Shown piece by piece: positions 32,586 to 42,642 of a DNA stretch of 64,000 bases. How positions within the stretch are numbered: position 1 is the first letter of the stretch; each line of letters starts with the position of its first letter. Origin of the DNA: Sarcocystis neurona (taxonomy: Eukaryota > Apicomplexa > Conoidasida > Eucoccidiorida > Sarcocystidae); contig KL647296.1 of NCBI GenBank assembly GCA_000727475.1, forward strand, positions 2,470,845 through 2,534,844, in the 5' to 3' direction. Position numbers and translations under genes: made by a program. The notes below the pieces were generated by a model. The model did no database searches, was not told the origin of the DNA, and saw only the letters and a program-made list of their open reading frames with translations.

Positions 32586-33516
32586 CTGTGAAAAGAGTTC
32601 TGTCTCGAGCACTCAGCAGATTCCCCAGCAGGAGCGACTCTTGCGGCGACGCCAGTTCCGTTTCTTTTTCCGCTGCTTCTGCTGCAGCTGCTGCTGCAGT
32701 GACGTCACGCGGCTGCGGCGGCTCAGCTCCCAGCAGTACCCGCCGCTGCTCAGCTGCAGCGCCGGCTGCGTCATCCCTCGCCACTCTTCGCGCGGCCCCT
32801 GCTTCTCCTGCAGACGGCAGCGCAACATAAGAAGTGTCTTTCCCTGCTGCTTCAGATAGGGTTCTCCTACCTTTCAAGTGCTGGTTCGCTTGCAAAACCT
32901 GCCCAAGTTGCTGGTTGATGTGCTGCAGCAGCAGCAGCAGCTGCCCTAACTCTGGATCCGCTATCGCTGTTCGCTGCAGCAGTAGTGCGTCGACGGCAGC
33001 ATCCTTTGCTGCTGCTGCTTCTGCTGCTGCCGCTTCTGCAGCAGCTCTCCCGGCGGCTGCTGCTTCTTCCGTAGCAGTTGTTGACTCTTCCTGCAGCAAC
33101 GAGTCCCGCCGGCGTCTACGAAAACCTTTTGACACAACCGGGGGTGGACTGAACAGCAGCAGCTGCTGCTGCACGTAGTCCTGCTGCAGCTTCATTGCTG
33201 TGTCACAACGCTGCGCCGCGGTTATGTGGCCCTCCGCTGTCCGCGGCGGTGTACGTACACCCCGCCGCCCAGACGTCACAAGCATTGCGTCTGTCTCAGA
33301 GTGATTTCTGCAGACTGCAGACCACCTCCTTTCAAACGAAGCCTCGCCCAAGTCTCCTTCTCCCTCTGGCGACGACGGCTCTGCCATGTCGGCTGCGCTT
33401 GAATAGACGGCTGGCTCTCCTGCTGCGATGCTTCTTTTGCACGTGCTGCTCTGCTGCTGACCCTCTCGTGCTGCTGCGCTCGCGTAGTCTCCGGACCTAC
33501 TCCGGCAGCCACTCAC
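32586..33516 (-). CDS. Large Q/A-rich exon of a minus-strand gene
   Basis: Open for over 300 codons on minus, ending at donor CACAG|GTAGGG. The 5' edge is probably an acceptor in the CAGCAG stretch near 33460. The product is acidic near its start (MAEPSSPEGEGDLGEASFE), then has an alanine/glutamate helix (GRAAAEAAAAEAAAAKDAA) and a leucine-glutamine stretch (LGQLLLLLQHINQQLGQVLQ) that looks coiled-coil, then a second alanine-rich stretch. The GCA and CAG triplets lie in the sense direction, supporting this strand. No domain is recognised. The 14-bp palindrome at 33248-33261 falls inside it. Confidence 0.55.
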
Positions 33517-33722
33517 GTGTGTGAGAGACTGCTCCTCTCTCCGTTGACTGCAACAGCTGTTGCTGCTGCTGCTTCTTCACATCTTCAACGTTCTGTGCTC
33601 CTGCTGCTGCAGAGACGATTCTGCCAGGCTGGCACTTATTAAGCGGCGTTCTCTGCGTCCTTCCTTGCTGGCGCGTGTATATTTGCCGTTGTTGCTGCTG
33701 AGTACAAGCCCGACTGCTGCTA
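33515..33722 (-). CDS. Candidate exon with poly-Q
   Basis: Minus-strand segment from about 33722 to donor CACAC|GTGAGT at 33515. One frame reads TTANIHAPARTQRTPLNKCQ, then AAAGAQNVEDVKKQQQQQ and TERGAVSHT. Another open frame is also protein-like, so frame is uncertain. It lies between two better-supported Q/A-rich exons. Confidence 0.4.
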
Positions 33723-33753
33723 GTGCCGCTGCAACTTTATTTGCTGCTGCTAC

Positions 33754-34014
33754 TCCTGCAGTCTGCTAATGAGCTGCTGCTGTTGCTGCAGAGCCCCTGC
33801 TGCTGCGGAAGTTGCTGTTGGTGCTGCTTCAATTCTCCTTCGCTGCCACGAGGCTCCTGCTTTGGCGACTATACGCTGCTGCTGCTGCGACTGCTTGCCG
33901 CTAGTGCCCTGCACACGGCCTATTCCTGCTGCTCCCATGCACCTCTTTATCCACGTGGCAGCTGCCCCTGCTGCCTGAAGGCCGCGCGGTGTCGAGGCAC
34001 GAACGCCCAAATCA
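33754..34014 (-). CDS. Q/A-rich exon, unknown product
   Basis: 261 bases on minus. The acceptor CCTGCCTGCAG follows a pyrimidine tract and the donor is GGA|GTAGCA. It gives DLGVRASTPRGLQAAGAAAT, later VQGTSGKQSQQQQRIVAKAG and ALQQQQQLISRLQ. Its phase fits the exon at 35192 (AG plus T gives serine). The following intron would be only 31-37 bases, so the donor may instead be the internal C|GTATAG. Confidence 0.5.
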
Positions 34015-34149
34015 CTGCAGGCAGGGAAGAAGGGAAGCAGAATCGTGAACACTTCCGTACACTTGTACAATTCTCACATTATTTATCACCCCCTCCTCCC
34101 CTTCTAGTCCCTGTCCACCCCGCTACTTCTGCCAAAACTGGTACGGCCG

Positions 34150-34340
34150 CGACCTCATATATATATATATATGTATATAGATAGACAGATAGATAGGTAG
34201 TTACGTATATATAGGTAGATACATATATACGTGTGGAGGTCTACAGGTACAGTTCAGCGCTGCTGTCTAAGGACACCTGCATGTATACATCTATATATGT
34301 ATATAGATACATATATATACATATACATATACGTTTAAAA
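34150..34340. repeat. TATA microsatellite
   Basis: TATATATA/GATAGATAG array in the proposed intron between 35192 and 34014. Confidence 0.75.
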
Positions 34341-34439
34341 GGGTATAAACCAACTGGAGAAAAATGCAGCAGAATGCCCGTAAAAGTCGTCTGTACAGCC
34401 CTGCAGTGTTTCAGGTGATGGGTAGGCGGCAGTCGTACC

Positions 34440-34870
34440 GGCCGAAGGCGGTGCTCAAGCAGTAGCAGCAGATCCACAGGGACAGCAGCAGCAGCAACAG
34501 CATATTGCAAACAGCGACAGCGCGACGGCAGCAGCAAGCCGAGGGGGACAACATGCGGCATCAGCGCCGTTGGTGCGGCAGATGAAGGAAGAGAGACCGT
34601 AGAAGCAGGAGCAGCGCCGCCGGAAGCAGGACAGAGAAGAGAAGAAACAGCAGCAGCAGAGGGAAAAGCTTTCGAAAAGGAGCAGCAGCAGTAGAGAAAC
34701 CGCGAGAACAGAACGCGCAGCAGCAGAAGAGGTTGAAGAGAAGGACCAGCAGCAGCCACAACCAGCAGCGGGGAAACTCGTCAATGAAGCAGAAGAGAAA
34801 TGTTCCTCCGGACCACTTCTGGCAGCATAAGGCCAGGCAGCAGAGGACGCAGTTGCTCGCGCGGCAACGG
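34440..34870. repeat. Degenerate CAG tract
   Basis: GCAGCAGCAG with GAA/AGA insertions. Plus frames read A/E/Q-rich protein-like sequence (ETVEAGAAPPEAGQRREE); minus reads L/F/C runs. It is either a plus-strand exon or intronic repeat. Confidence 0.55.
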
Positions 34871-35191
34871 TTTTTTGAAAGGTCGTAAAATAATCATACG
34901 CAAAATAGAAGCAGAGGGCACAAGGAGTCTGCAGAAAAATTACTCTCCTCCGGGGTCCCCTGCTAATCGACAGAGCAGCAGCTTCACGAGAGGTTCAGCC
35001 AATGCGTTTCTCGCTGCTTTTCTCTGTCTTTGATGTTCGGGAAGAAACACACCAGCAAGGAGGCCCAACCTTTACGCAGAGATCCTTTACGCAAGCAGGT
35101 GCTCCTGCTGCTGCTACTCATGCTGCTGAGGCCGCTGTCGCTGTTATTGACGCTGGTGTCGCCGCTGCTGAGGCTCTTGTTGCTGCTTTAC

Positions 35192-35430
35192 CTGCTGGGC
35201 CGCTGTTGCTGTTGCCGCTGTTGAAACCGTTGTTGCCGCTGCTGACGCTGCTGTTGCTGCTGCTGAGGCTGCTGTGTTGCTGTTCCACCTGCTGAGACTG
35301 CTGTTGCTCGTTTGAACGCTGAGGCTGTTGTTGCTGCTTCCGCCCCTGCGGCGGCTACCTCTGAGGCTTCAGCCGCTGCTGTGGCGCACGGCCTGCGTTT
35401 CCTGCTGCCATCACCGTGACGCTTCTGCTG
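35192..35430 (-). CDS. A- and Q-rich exon of a minus-strand gene
   Basis: 239 bases on minus. The acceptor is TTTCCGCTGTAG and the donor CAG|GTAAAG. It encodes RHGDGSRKRRPCATAAAEA, then TTASAFKRATAVSAGGTA, then a Q/R run. The frame is open from acceptor to donor and both splice sites are good. Homopolymer-coding triplets run in the sense direction. It is the most upstream exon I can place in the minus-strand cluster. Confidence 0.55.
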
Positions 35431-35538
35431 CTACAGCGGAAACAGCGGACTATTTTAGCCCGCCGACGTTAAAAATTAACGTCGCTGACGCGCGTGTCCC
35501 ACCGCAAAGCAAAGTAGACGCAGGGCTACTAAGGAAAT

Positions 35539-36177
35539 TTGACTGCATACACATGCACACGTGTGCGGCTACGCAGTGGCGCGCAGGCAGGCTTTACGAC
35601 AATATTCTCCACCTCTACAGAGAGAAGAATTGCCAGGCAACAATCTAGAGAGAATCCGCAGTTTTCAGCTGTAGTTAACGCACTTTCTGTGCAGATTCCT
35701 TCTCTCCAATACATCTGCGAGGTTTTGTGGGCGCACATCATGGAAAAAAAAGGAAGAGAAACTTTCTCCCGCCTGCTGCTGTTGACTTCCTGCTTATGCA
35801 TGCATTCACGGATTTTGGTTGACGTCTATCTGCAGGCGTCTAGTGCAGCACTTGTGCATGTCGATGTGCAAGTGAAAATAGACCTGCACTGCGGTGTCTC
35901 AGTCTGTGGAAGGATGACTCAAGAGGTGGCAAATGTGGAGACCTTCACAACTGTATATGAGTGTACGTTGGGTGTGCGCCTCTGTATAAAGAGGCGACAG
36001 ATACGTTCATGTACGCGTATGTGTACATATATATATATATATCTATATGTATGCATATATGTGCGTGTATATAGAGGGAGTGCAGGCATGAGCTTATACG
36101 GAGGGGCGTATTCAAGCGGCGCGTACAGGTATGTGTTGTACGAGTGCGAGGGAAACGTAAGGGGTTTTTTTCAGTAA
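35539..36177 (+). CDS. Unassigned open frame of 212 codons
   Basis: Plus-strand frame, the first third with ordinary composition (FSTSTERRIARQQSRENP, MEKKGRETFSRLLLLT), the last third crossing a TATA array. A minus frame over 35801-35529 is also open. No homology recognised and no clear splice sites; may be chance. Confidence 0.25.
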   Translation: MTAYTCTRVRLRSGAQAGFTTIFSTSTERRIARQQSRENPQFSAVVNALSVQIPSLQYICEVLWAHIMEKKGRETFSRLLLLTSCLCMHSRILVDVYLQASSAALVHVDVQVKIDLHCGVSVCGRMTQEVANVETFTTVYECTLGVRLCIKRRQIRSCTRMCTYIYIYLYVCIYVRVYRGSAGMSLYGGAYSSGAYRYVLYECEGNVRGFFQ

Positions 36178-36455
36178 TGAATCAAATAGACAAAAACATC
36201 TTGTAGATGTGAATGTATACACGGGCGTAAACGTGCATAGATCCATCCAGAGACAGAGGTGAACAGACGTACTGCATATGGGTGTGGGTGGACGAAGATG
36301 CAGCATGTCTGTATAAACGCATAGGTGTGCGTAATATGCGTCCGTCTACCTGTCTATACTCAACGTGTGGTTCCTAGGAGTAGTTCACTTCTTCGGCTTG
36401 TGGCACGTACAGCAGGAATGGTGCGACGAGACGTGCTGTGTTGCAACTGTGAAAT

Positions 36456-37250
36456 TCAGCCGAAGATGTGTGATACCGGAGAAACCGGCAGCGTACATGC
36501 GTCTGAGTCTCTAAAGAGATCAGCCACCAAGTCCACTGACTGAACGTATATAGTGTTTGATTGCTTCCCCTTTCCAGAGCATATATGCGGCGTCGACAGC
36601 AGCTGTGGCAACACAAGATGTAGTGCGCACTCGTGGCAGTGTGTGGGCCACCGATCGCGGAAAGACGTCATGTGCACCATGATCGCGAAAGTCAACGAAC
36701 TATAATTTGTCCGGTTGAAAGGAGCAGAGATGTAGACACCCACGATATACGCTTCCGTGTAGACATATATGACGGCCCATATCTTTGTGGTGCTGGAGCG
36801 ATGCCCGTAGGAATTCACGTAGTGCAGTTCTGCTTCTGAATTTTCACCCACTCGACTTCCACAGCGTGTTGCTCGGTTGGCAAGGAGGGTGAAATCAGGT
36901 CTGAGGACGCATGAACAGAGGAAAATAGGCCACAAAAAAACCGTATACGCACGCCCCGCGGCCAAAGTTGGGCGCGTAAAAACATCCTTGGAAGGACGAA
37001 GAGTTGGAGCAACTCCAATGTTGTGCTGAGATAAAATTTTTCTTGAATTGTCTTCTTTCGCGCGAGACGCAGAAGACAGCGAGCCAGCCGCAGACGCACA
37101 CCGCACGCTCGGGCACGAGCAGGACGTACGAGTAGACACCAAGTGTAAGCCTCCACCAGGCACCCTTTCACGAAAGCTGCAGAAGTAATACTTGTACTGT
37201 TGCGTTTTCTGAAGCCGGTGGGATTCACCTGGGTGCGCAAAATTCTTCAA
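36456..37250 (-). CDS. Unassigned open frame of 264 codons
   Basis: Uninterrupted minus-strand frame in balanced-composition DNA, which makes a run this long unlikely by chance (on a 3-in-64 stop rate, about 0.004 expected in 13 kb). It has no recognised motif, and the translation (for example IWAVIYVYTEAYIVGVYISA) is not obviously domain-like. Two further minus frames, 37616-37263 and 37759-37418, lie just upstream, so it could be a broken older gene or element. Confidence 0.3.
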   Translation of the reverse strand: MKNFAHPGESHRLQKTQQYKYYFCSFRERVPGGGLHLVSTRTSCSCPSVRCASAAGSLSSASRAKEDNSRKILSQHNIGVAPTLRPSKDVFTRPTLAAGRAYTVFLWPIFLCSCVLRPDFTLLANRATRCGSRVGENSEAELHYVNSYGHRSSTTKIWAVIYVYTEAYIVGVYISAPFNRTNYSSLTFAIMVHMTSFRDRWPTHCHECALHLVLPQLLSTPHICSGKGKQSNTIYVQSVDLVADLFRDSDACTLPVSPVSHIFG

Positions 37251-37769
37251 TGATAAGCATGGCTAGGTACGTCGAAGACGATGGGTGGGAAGCCGCATCA
37301 CGGGAAGGCGAGCGTGAGTCGGCGAGTGTGCGTATCGGTATCGAGATTGGAGCCAAGGATACTGCAAAATTCCCTTCAAAATTCCATCCGTCGCAGCACA
37401 GGAAATAGTGCCGCAGACTAGAGAAGCTCGTGAACAGTAATTCCGAGAAAAGAACATGAACTTTTCCCTGTATCCGCCCACAGTGGAAGGCACCCCCTTT
37501 GAGTGTAGTGTAGCCGTAGATACCCTGTGTGCAGCCAGTAGCTCATTTTCTGCGACGACACGACCACACTCAAGTGGGTGCAGACCACTAATGCGCTTCG
37601 CCGTTGCAGCTGGCATCCGTCACCAGGTGGGCAAATAGCAACGGAACCTTCTGAAACTAGGGACTGGCGACTTTGATGAGCATCGGGCAAGTGCTGCTTC
37701 TTTTCTGGCGACAGCTCGTGCTTCACCACTTCCACCCCGTACTGCAAACTGTCAGACATCTATTTGTCA

Positions 37770-39880
37770 CCGGCCGGCCGGCACGATTTAGCACGTCAGA
37801 AAACCACTTCCTTACAATTACACTCGATGTGTGCAAAAACTGATTCAAGCTGCGCTCGCAGCCTCTCGTCACCCGAGGCAATCCAGTACCGAGAAGCTGC
37901 CAGCCCTCGAAGCTGCAGCAAACGTACAGGTCATGAGGCCCCTAAAAGTACGGTGATGCGGTGTAAACGCAAACGTGACGGACATTTGCAAACGACAGCA
38001 GCACACGCATAGTGACGCTTACGTTCAATTCAAGCTGAGCTACGTAGGTTGCAGCATTGCGGACGCTCCCGTCTACGAAAAAATACAACTGAAAGATACA
38101 ACGACGTGGCTACACGCAATGGGGCGCTGTACACAGAGTTCAGGACCAGCTTGTGTTCGAAACAACCTGAAACGAGGGACTGTAAATCACTCGTGCACCC
38201 ACGATGACCCCCTTTTTTGCAAGAGATACCGACACCGCGTAACCGGTAGAGATCTACCTAACTCAGGTCACGAATATGCTGTGCATTCAGCATGCGCATG
38301 GGTCGGGGCCTACAGCACATGTGCAAAGGGGCACGTACGTACGAAACCTTAGAGGGAATGCGGCTTGCATTGACACCTCAACCTCTCTTCGATAACCAGG
38401 ATTCCCCAACCCAGACACGGAGCTATACAGGTTGCAGCACTGCGTAGAGTAGCCTGCAGAGGTTGACTGATCATGCTTTCAATGGAGCACATTGCCGGCA
38501 AGCAGACCGTTGCGAATTCAAGCGGCAACTCTCTTGTGTCTGCAACGCAGGCGGTAGAGGCGCCTGCAGAAGATACATTATGAGAAGAGAGCTCTGCGAT
38601 TATTGGCGGAACCCTCTGGTACTGCTGTAAGTGGTGTTTCCTCGAAACACAATGAAACACGTACTGCTGAGTTCCTGTGGCTCCCCGTGTTTCGCGTGCT
38701 TCTGCTGCCTCGAGAATTTGAAGCTCTGCATGTCTGGCATTTTTATATATGCTACACTAACTGCTTTTGGTTCGCCGAATAACGCAAGTGCCCTATCACT
38801 CTGTTTTCTGTTGGTCTTTGGGGACCATCAGAAAATTCCGATGGTGAGTTCTGTGCCTTTAGAAACATACTTTGAACACGGTAACGTGCACGTAAAAAGA
38901 GATCTCTACAAGGTAGACTAACGTGTCGCCATTATCACCATGTGAACCTACAGTACTTTGCGAGTCGAGAGCTTGCCCTCGACGTACAAACTACACCCTT
39001 CGCCGCATCCATGTACAATTCAGGGCGTTACTTTCCTCTGTGTTCCTTTCCTTCGTGCAGCAGTAGAGCGGTGGTTTCCACCACCTGCATTGCCGAACAG
39101 GAAACCTCATATCTCTTCCATATGTAGAGGCCGTACGCTGGATTCAGTTCGCAGCACACGTCATCCCTATACACCCTGGATATTCACTCTAAATCAGCCT
39201 ACCTCTGCACGTCGAAGACGGATGTGCTTATATTTCCACGTCCGGAACCCCACAATAAATTGATTTTTAAATGCATATATTACTCGCCTAGACATCCGCT
39301 TTGACGCGCTTCGTGTGCACCTCCCTTTCCGGGTCACCAAACATGACTATGTATCTCTGTTTGGCCAAAGTAGCGGACGCCCCGGTTCTACGCGGAGCCT
39401 GCGGATCCACTGCCTTAAAATACGTCATCTGCTTGTGTATCTCTCGTCATCACCACGACTTCAGATCCTCATTATGTATAACCATTCTCTACGAGATCCT
39501 GACGTATTTTAGAATAACACGGCTTCCCGTGTCATCGAATATAGAACATCTACCAAGCTTGCACTCCACTGCTTTATCATACGCAGTGCGTGTCAATATC
39601 TCTGAACTAAGATCGTATGATCTTTGATGAAAAATCAGTAGTTCCACTGTCATCAGGGTCGCTTTTCACAAAAAGTGAGCCCGCCGTTGGTAAACGTGAA
39701 TCCTTTACGAAGCTTAGATCCTGGTGTCGTTATCGGCAGTCGTAGCGGTACGAAAACGATCCTGTTGGAACAGAAGAGTCTTCCGCACACGAAGGATTCA
39801 GTCACTTTATGACGGAAACCTGAAGTCGAATGAAAGAGCGCCGCGTCACTGTCGCGGGTTCCTCAGTACCGGGAGAATGA
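37770..39880. other. No gene assigned
   Basis: Balanced-composition, mostly unique sequence with open frames up to about 125 codons on both strands, within chance expectation. No array, RNA gene or domain motif seen. Confidence 0.5.
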
Positions 39881-39885
39881 AAGTG

Positions 39886-40191
39886 TCAGCCCAGCGTAAA
39901 ACCAACGTGACTGCTAGAGCCTGTTGGCGTATGGTGCCCGCGGACGAGACAGACTATCTCGTGCCTCTCTTGTTGGCAGCTTCCGTCGATGTGCTCCTCT
40001 TGATCGTTCGGTTCTACTTTCCCTACCCGCCTTGCTGACGTCTGCATTCCTTTGGATGTGCTGGGATGCTTATGATCATCAGTAATCTGGGCGACCTTCT
40101 GCCACAGGTTCTCCACTCTTTTTGTGAGTGGTAAATCACTGCATTCTGTGCGTGTTCCTTCCTCAGCAGTGTGGAGAGCAGCAACGTTCAC
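39886..40191 (-). CDS. Unassigned charged open frame
   Basis: Minus frame of about 100 codons with strongly protein-like sequence (DLPLTKRVENLWQKVAQITD, then KHPSTSKGMQTSARRVGKVE) ending in TGA. The adjoining minus frame 40365-40208 (acceptor GGCAG; SYEEVRRRNRREQLRRRLV) stops where this one opens, in a different register. They look like one coding region with a frameshift or a missed intron. No family recognised; a decayed element is possible. Confidence 0.35.
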   Translation of the reverse strand: MNVAALHTAEEGTRTECSDLPLTKRVENLWQKVAQITDDHKHPSTSKGMQTSARRVGKVEPNDQEEHIDGSCQQERHEIVCLVRGHHTPTGSSSHVGFTLG

Positions 40192-40539
40192 CAGTTTGGC
40201 ACCCTTGTCAGTGCTTCAGAGTCACAACTAGTCGCCTTCGTAACTGTTCTCTCCGGTTTCGCCTCCTGACTTCTTCATAGCTGTCACTACGATAAGTCTG
40301 TTCCACTTTGACTATTGTGCTCGTGTTTGTCATGCCGTAACTCCTGCCATTTTTGCTCCAGGTGGAGGTACTGCCTGAAACGAACAAGGCTCTACAATAA
40401 TAATGCACGGGCATTAGTAAACATTGGTACGTCGCGAACACATTGTGTCTGCTTCTGTAAAGTCCGCTCAAGAACACACATACAGAGGTGGTATAAATAT
40501 TGGACACCCCGTGGTATTTCCAGTTACAATCCAAACGGG

Positions 40540-42640
40540 TGCATATCTCTTACTTGCAGGTTCACCGGAAATTTTCTGAAACTTCTGCAGGAGGTGATGC
40601 TTCAGACTTTCGCGTAGAAAGGCTTACGAAGGGGACATCGCCACATACACACGTCTCTAAGTATCCCTCTACGGGTAAGCGCAGAGCATATGTGTATACT
40701 TTTCCCTTGCCGGGAGTAACTCACACATAGACTTGATGCATAAACTCACCTGCTCTGAAGCCACTCCAAATTCTGCCATCCCAAGCACACGCATGGGCAT
40801 TTTAAGCGGTTATCTCCTAAAAAGGTGCCGCGAACGCCATTTCCGTATCCAAGATAAAAATTTCGCAATAGGCATTGATGTCTGTGTGCAGACAACAGTT
40901 TACCACGTACACAGATACACCGCCGGCAAACAGCTATGCGTGCGCGTGAAATGTCCTTGTACAGACACGTTCAAAAAGTCAGAACCGGAGCTTTTTGTTT
41001 ATTTACGACGAACTATATTCGTTAATGAAATCTTCGTTATTTTCCGTGCCAGTGTCACCCACCATAATCCCTTGAGCCTTGACATCTCGTCGGAGAGCAC
41101 CCACACACCCCTCTCCTGTCGCCACACTAGACAGCAAGCACCCATAAAGATGCTAACGCATAGCCATGTAGACGTTTGTATAGAACAATAGACCAGAAGG
41201 GGCGACCATCTAAACTACTACAGCCATAGATACAGAGAAACGTTCGGAGCTACAGAAATCCCCGGCGGTCCTGTCCTGTCTCCGTTAAGCGTGCCGTTGT
41301 CGTACAAACGTGTCCAGTCATATACACGTATATACATAACTCTGCGTCTATCATTCCGAGGATGCATATAGAAGAGCGTGTAAAGCAGCGGCTGTGTCTG
41401 ACACCTGTTGCGGCACAGGGGCGGCGTCGGCTAAGCGGAGTCGGTTTGACGTATACTCTCACGTGCGGAAGTATGCCTGTGTGTGTACGCAAGTGGATTA
41501 TATACGTGGAGATGGCAGCCTTACCGCCTTCGTGGGGATGCGCACGTATCTGCGGATGGCTAGTCTACGTAGCTAGCCCCCCTCGCTCCGGAAGGGTTGG
41601 AGTGGTGTTGGATGCCGGTATGCGTCTTCGGATGTATCTCACCACGCATACACGTAGACGTACAAGGTTTGCGTTTGGTGGGTGGTGTGGACGTGTTTCA
41701 TCGGGTACCTACGCGAACGTATTGTGTATGTACTGTACGCCCACGCCGTCACATGATTATATATAATGTTTAGTATACACGTTTTTCAAATCGGTATGTA
41801 TATGTATATTTAATGGAGATCTCCCGTTACCTTTTCATTTATGTCTACCTCAACCTTCTGCTTGTGTGTACTGAAGAGGGTGGTGCGTCGGTGGCCCCCA
41901 CCGTGGTGCGTGTCTACTTTTGTGTGTGTTTCCACCTCCACATCCCAGATGAGCGTATGCTACACGCACGGGCAAGCTAGTTGCCTGGGTTCTACGGTCG
42001 CCTGCATCTGCAGGATCAACTCTATGTAAGCACTGCAACACTCATCTTCCGTGTGTATGTACGTGTGACGCCGGTCGCTGCGCCCCCCTCTGTGCATCCG
42101 ATAAACGCACCGTGTTTCGTTGCTAACTCAGCATCTCTGCGTCCCCCATTACAGCAACAATTGCATCTGTCGTTATTTGCCGCCTGCTTCTCCTCCTGTG
42201 TTTGTGGGAACGACTTGTCTTGCACGTCCGCGTTTCCTACAGTTGAACGTGGAGCGAATGCTGCGCGTCGCCTGACAACGTAAGGGAGAACTCCACATGT
42301 ACTCATGCGTCCCCGTAGTTGCTCGAGTGCGCCAACCTCCTGCGCGCATACGATCTCAACAACTCCCCGTCACCGTATTTCAGCACTCGGTAAACAACAG
42401 TTCTCCCATCGCGGATGCCACATGTCTCGTTTTCAGCTCGCACTTTTGTCTGCATAACTTACAAGCAAGTACTGGATGCATCCGCGTGTAGCTCTACGAG
42501 GCTGTAGCATTAGCGATCAGAACGTCTCATGTAGGTGCCAGCAACTGCAACACGCTAACTCAAATTGTTGTAAATCATCCTTCCCACACAGGTGCGCGAA
42601 TCAGTGTATGCGCGTATGCTGATGTACACGGGGTAATATA
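40540..42640. other. No gene assigned
   Basis: Balanced sequence with scattered open frames up to about 150 codons (plus 40733-41191). No recognisable domain, repeat or RNA. Confidence 0.45.
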
Positions 42641-42642
42641 CG

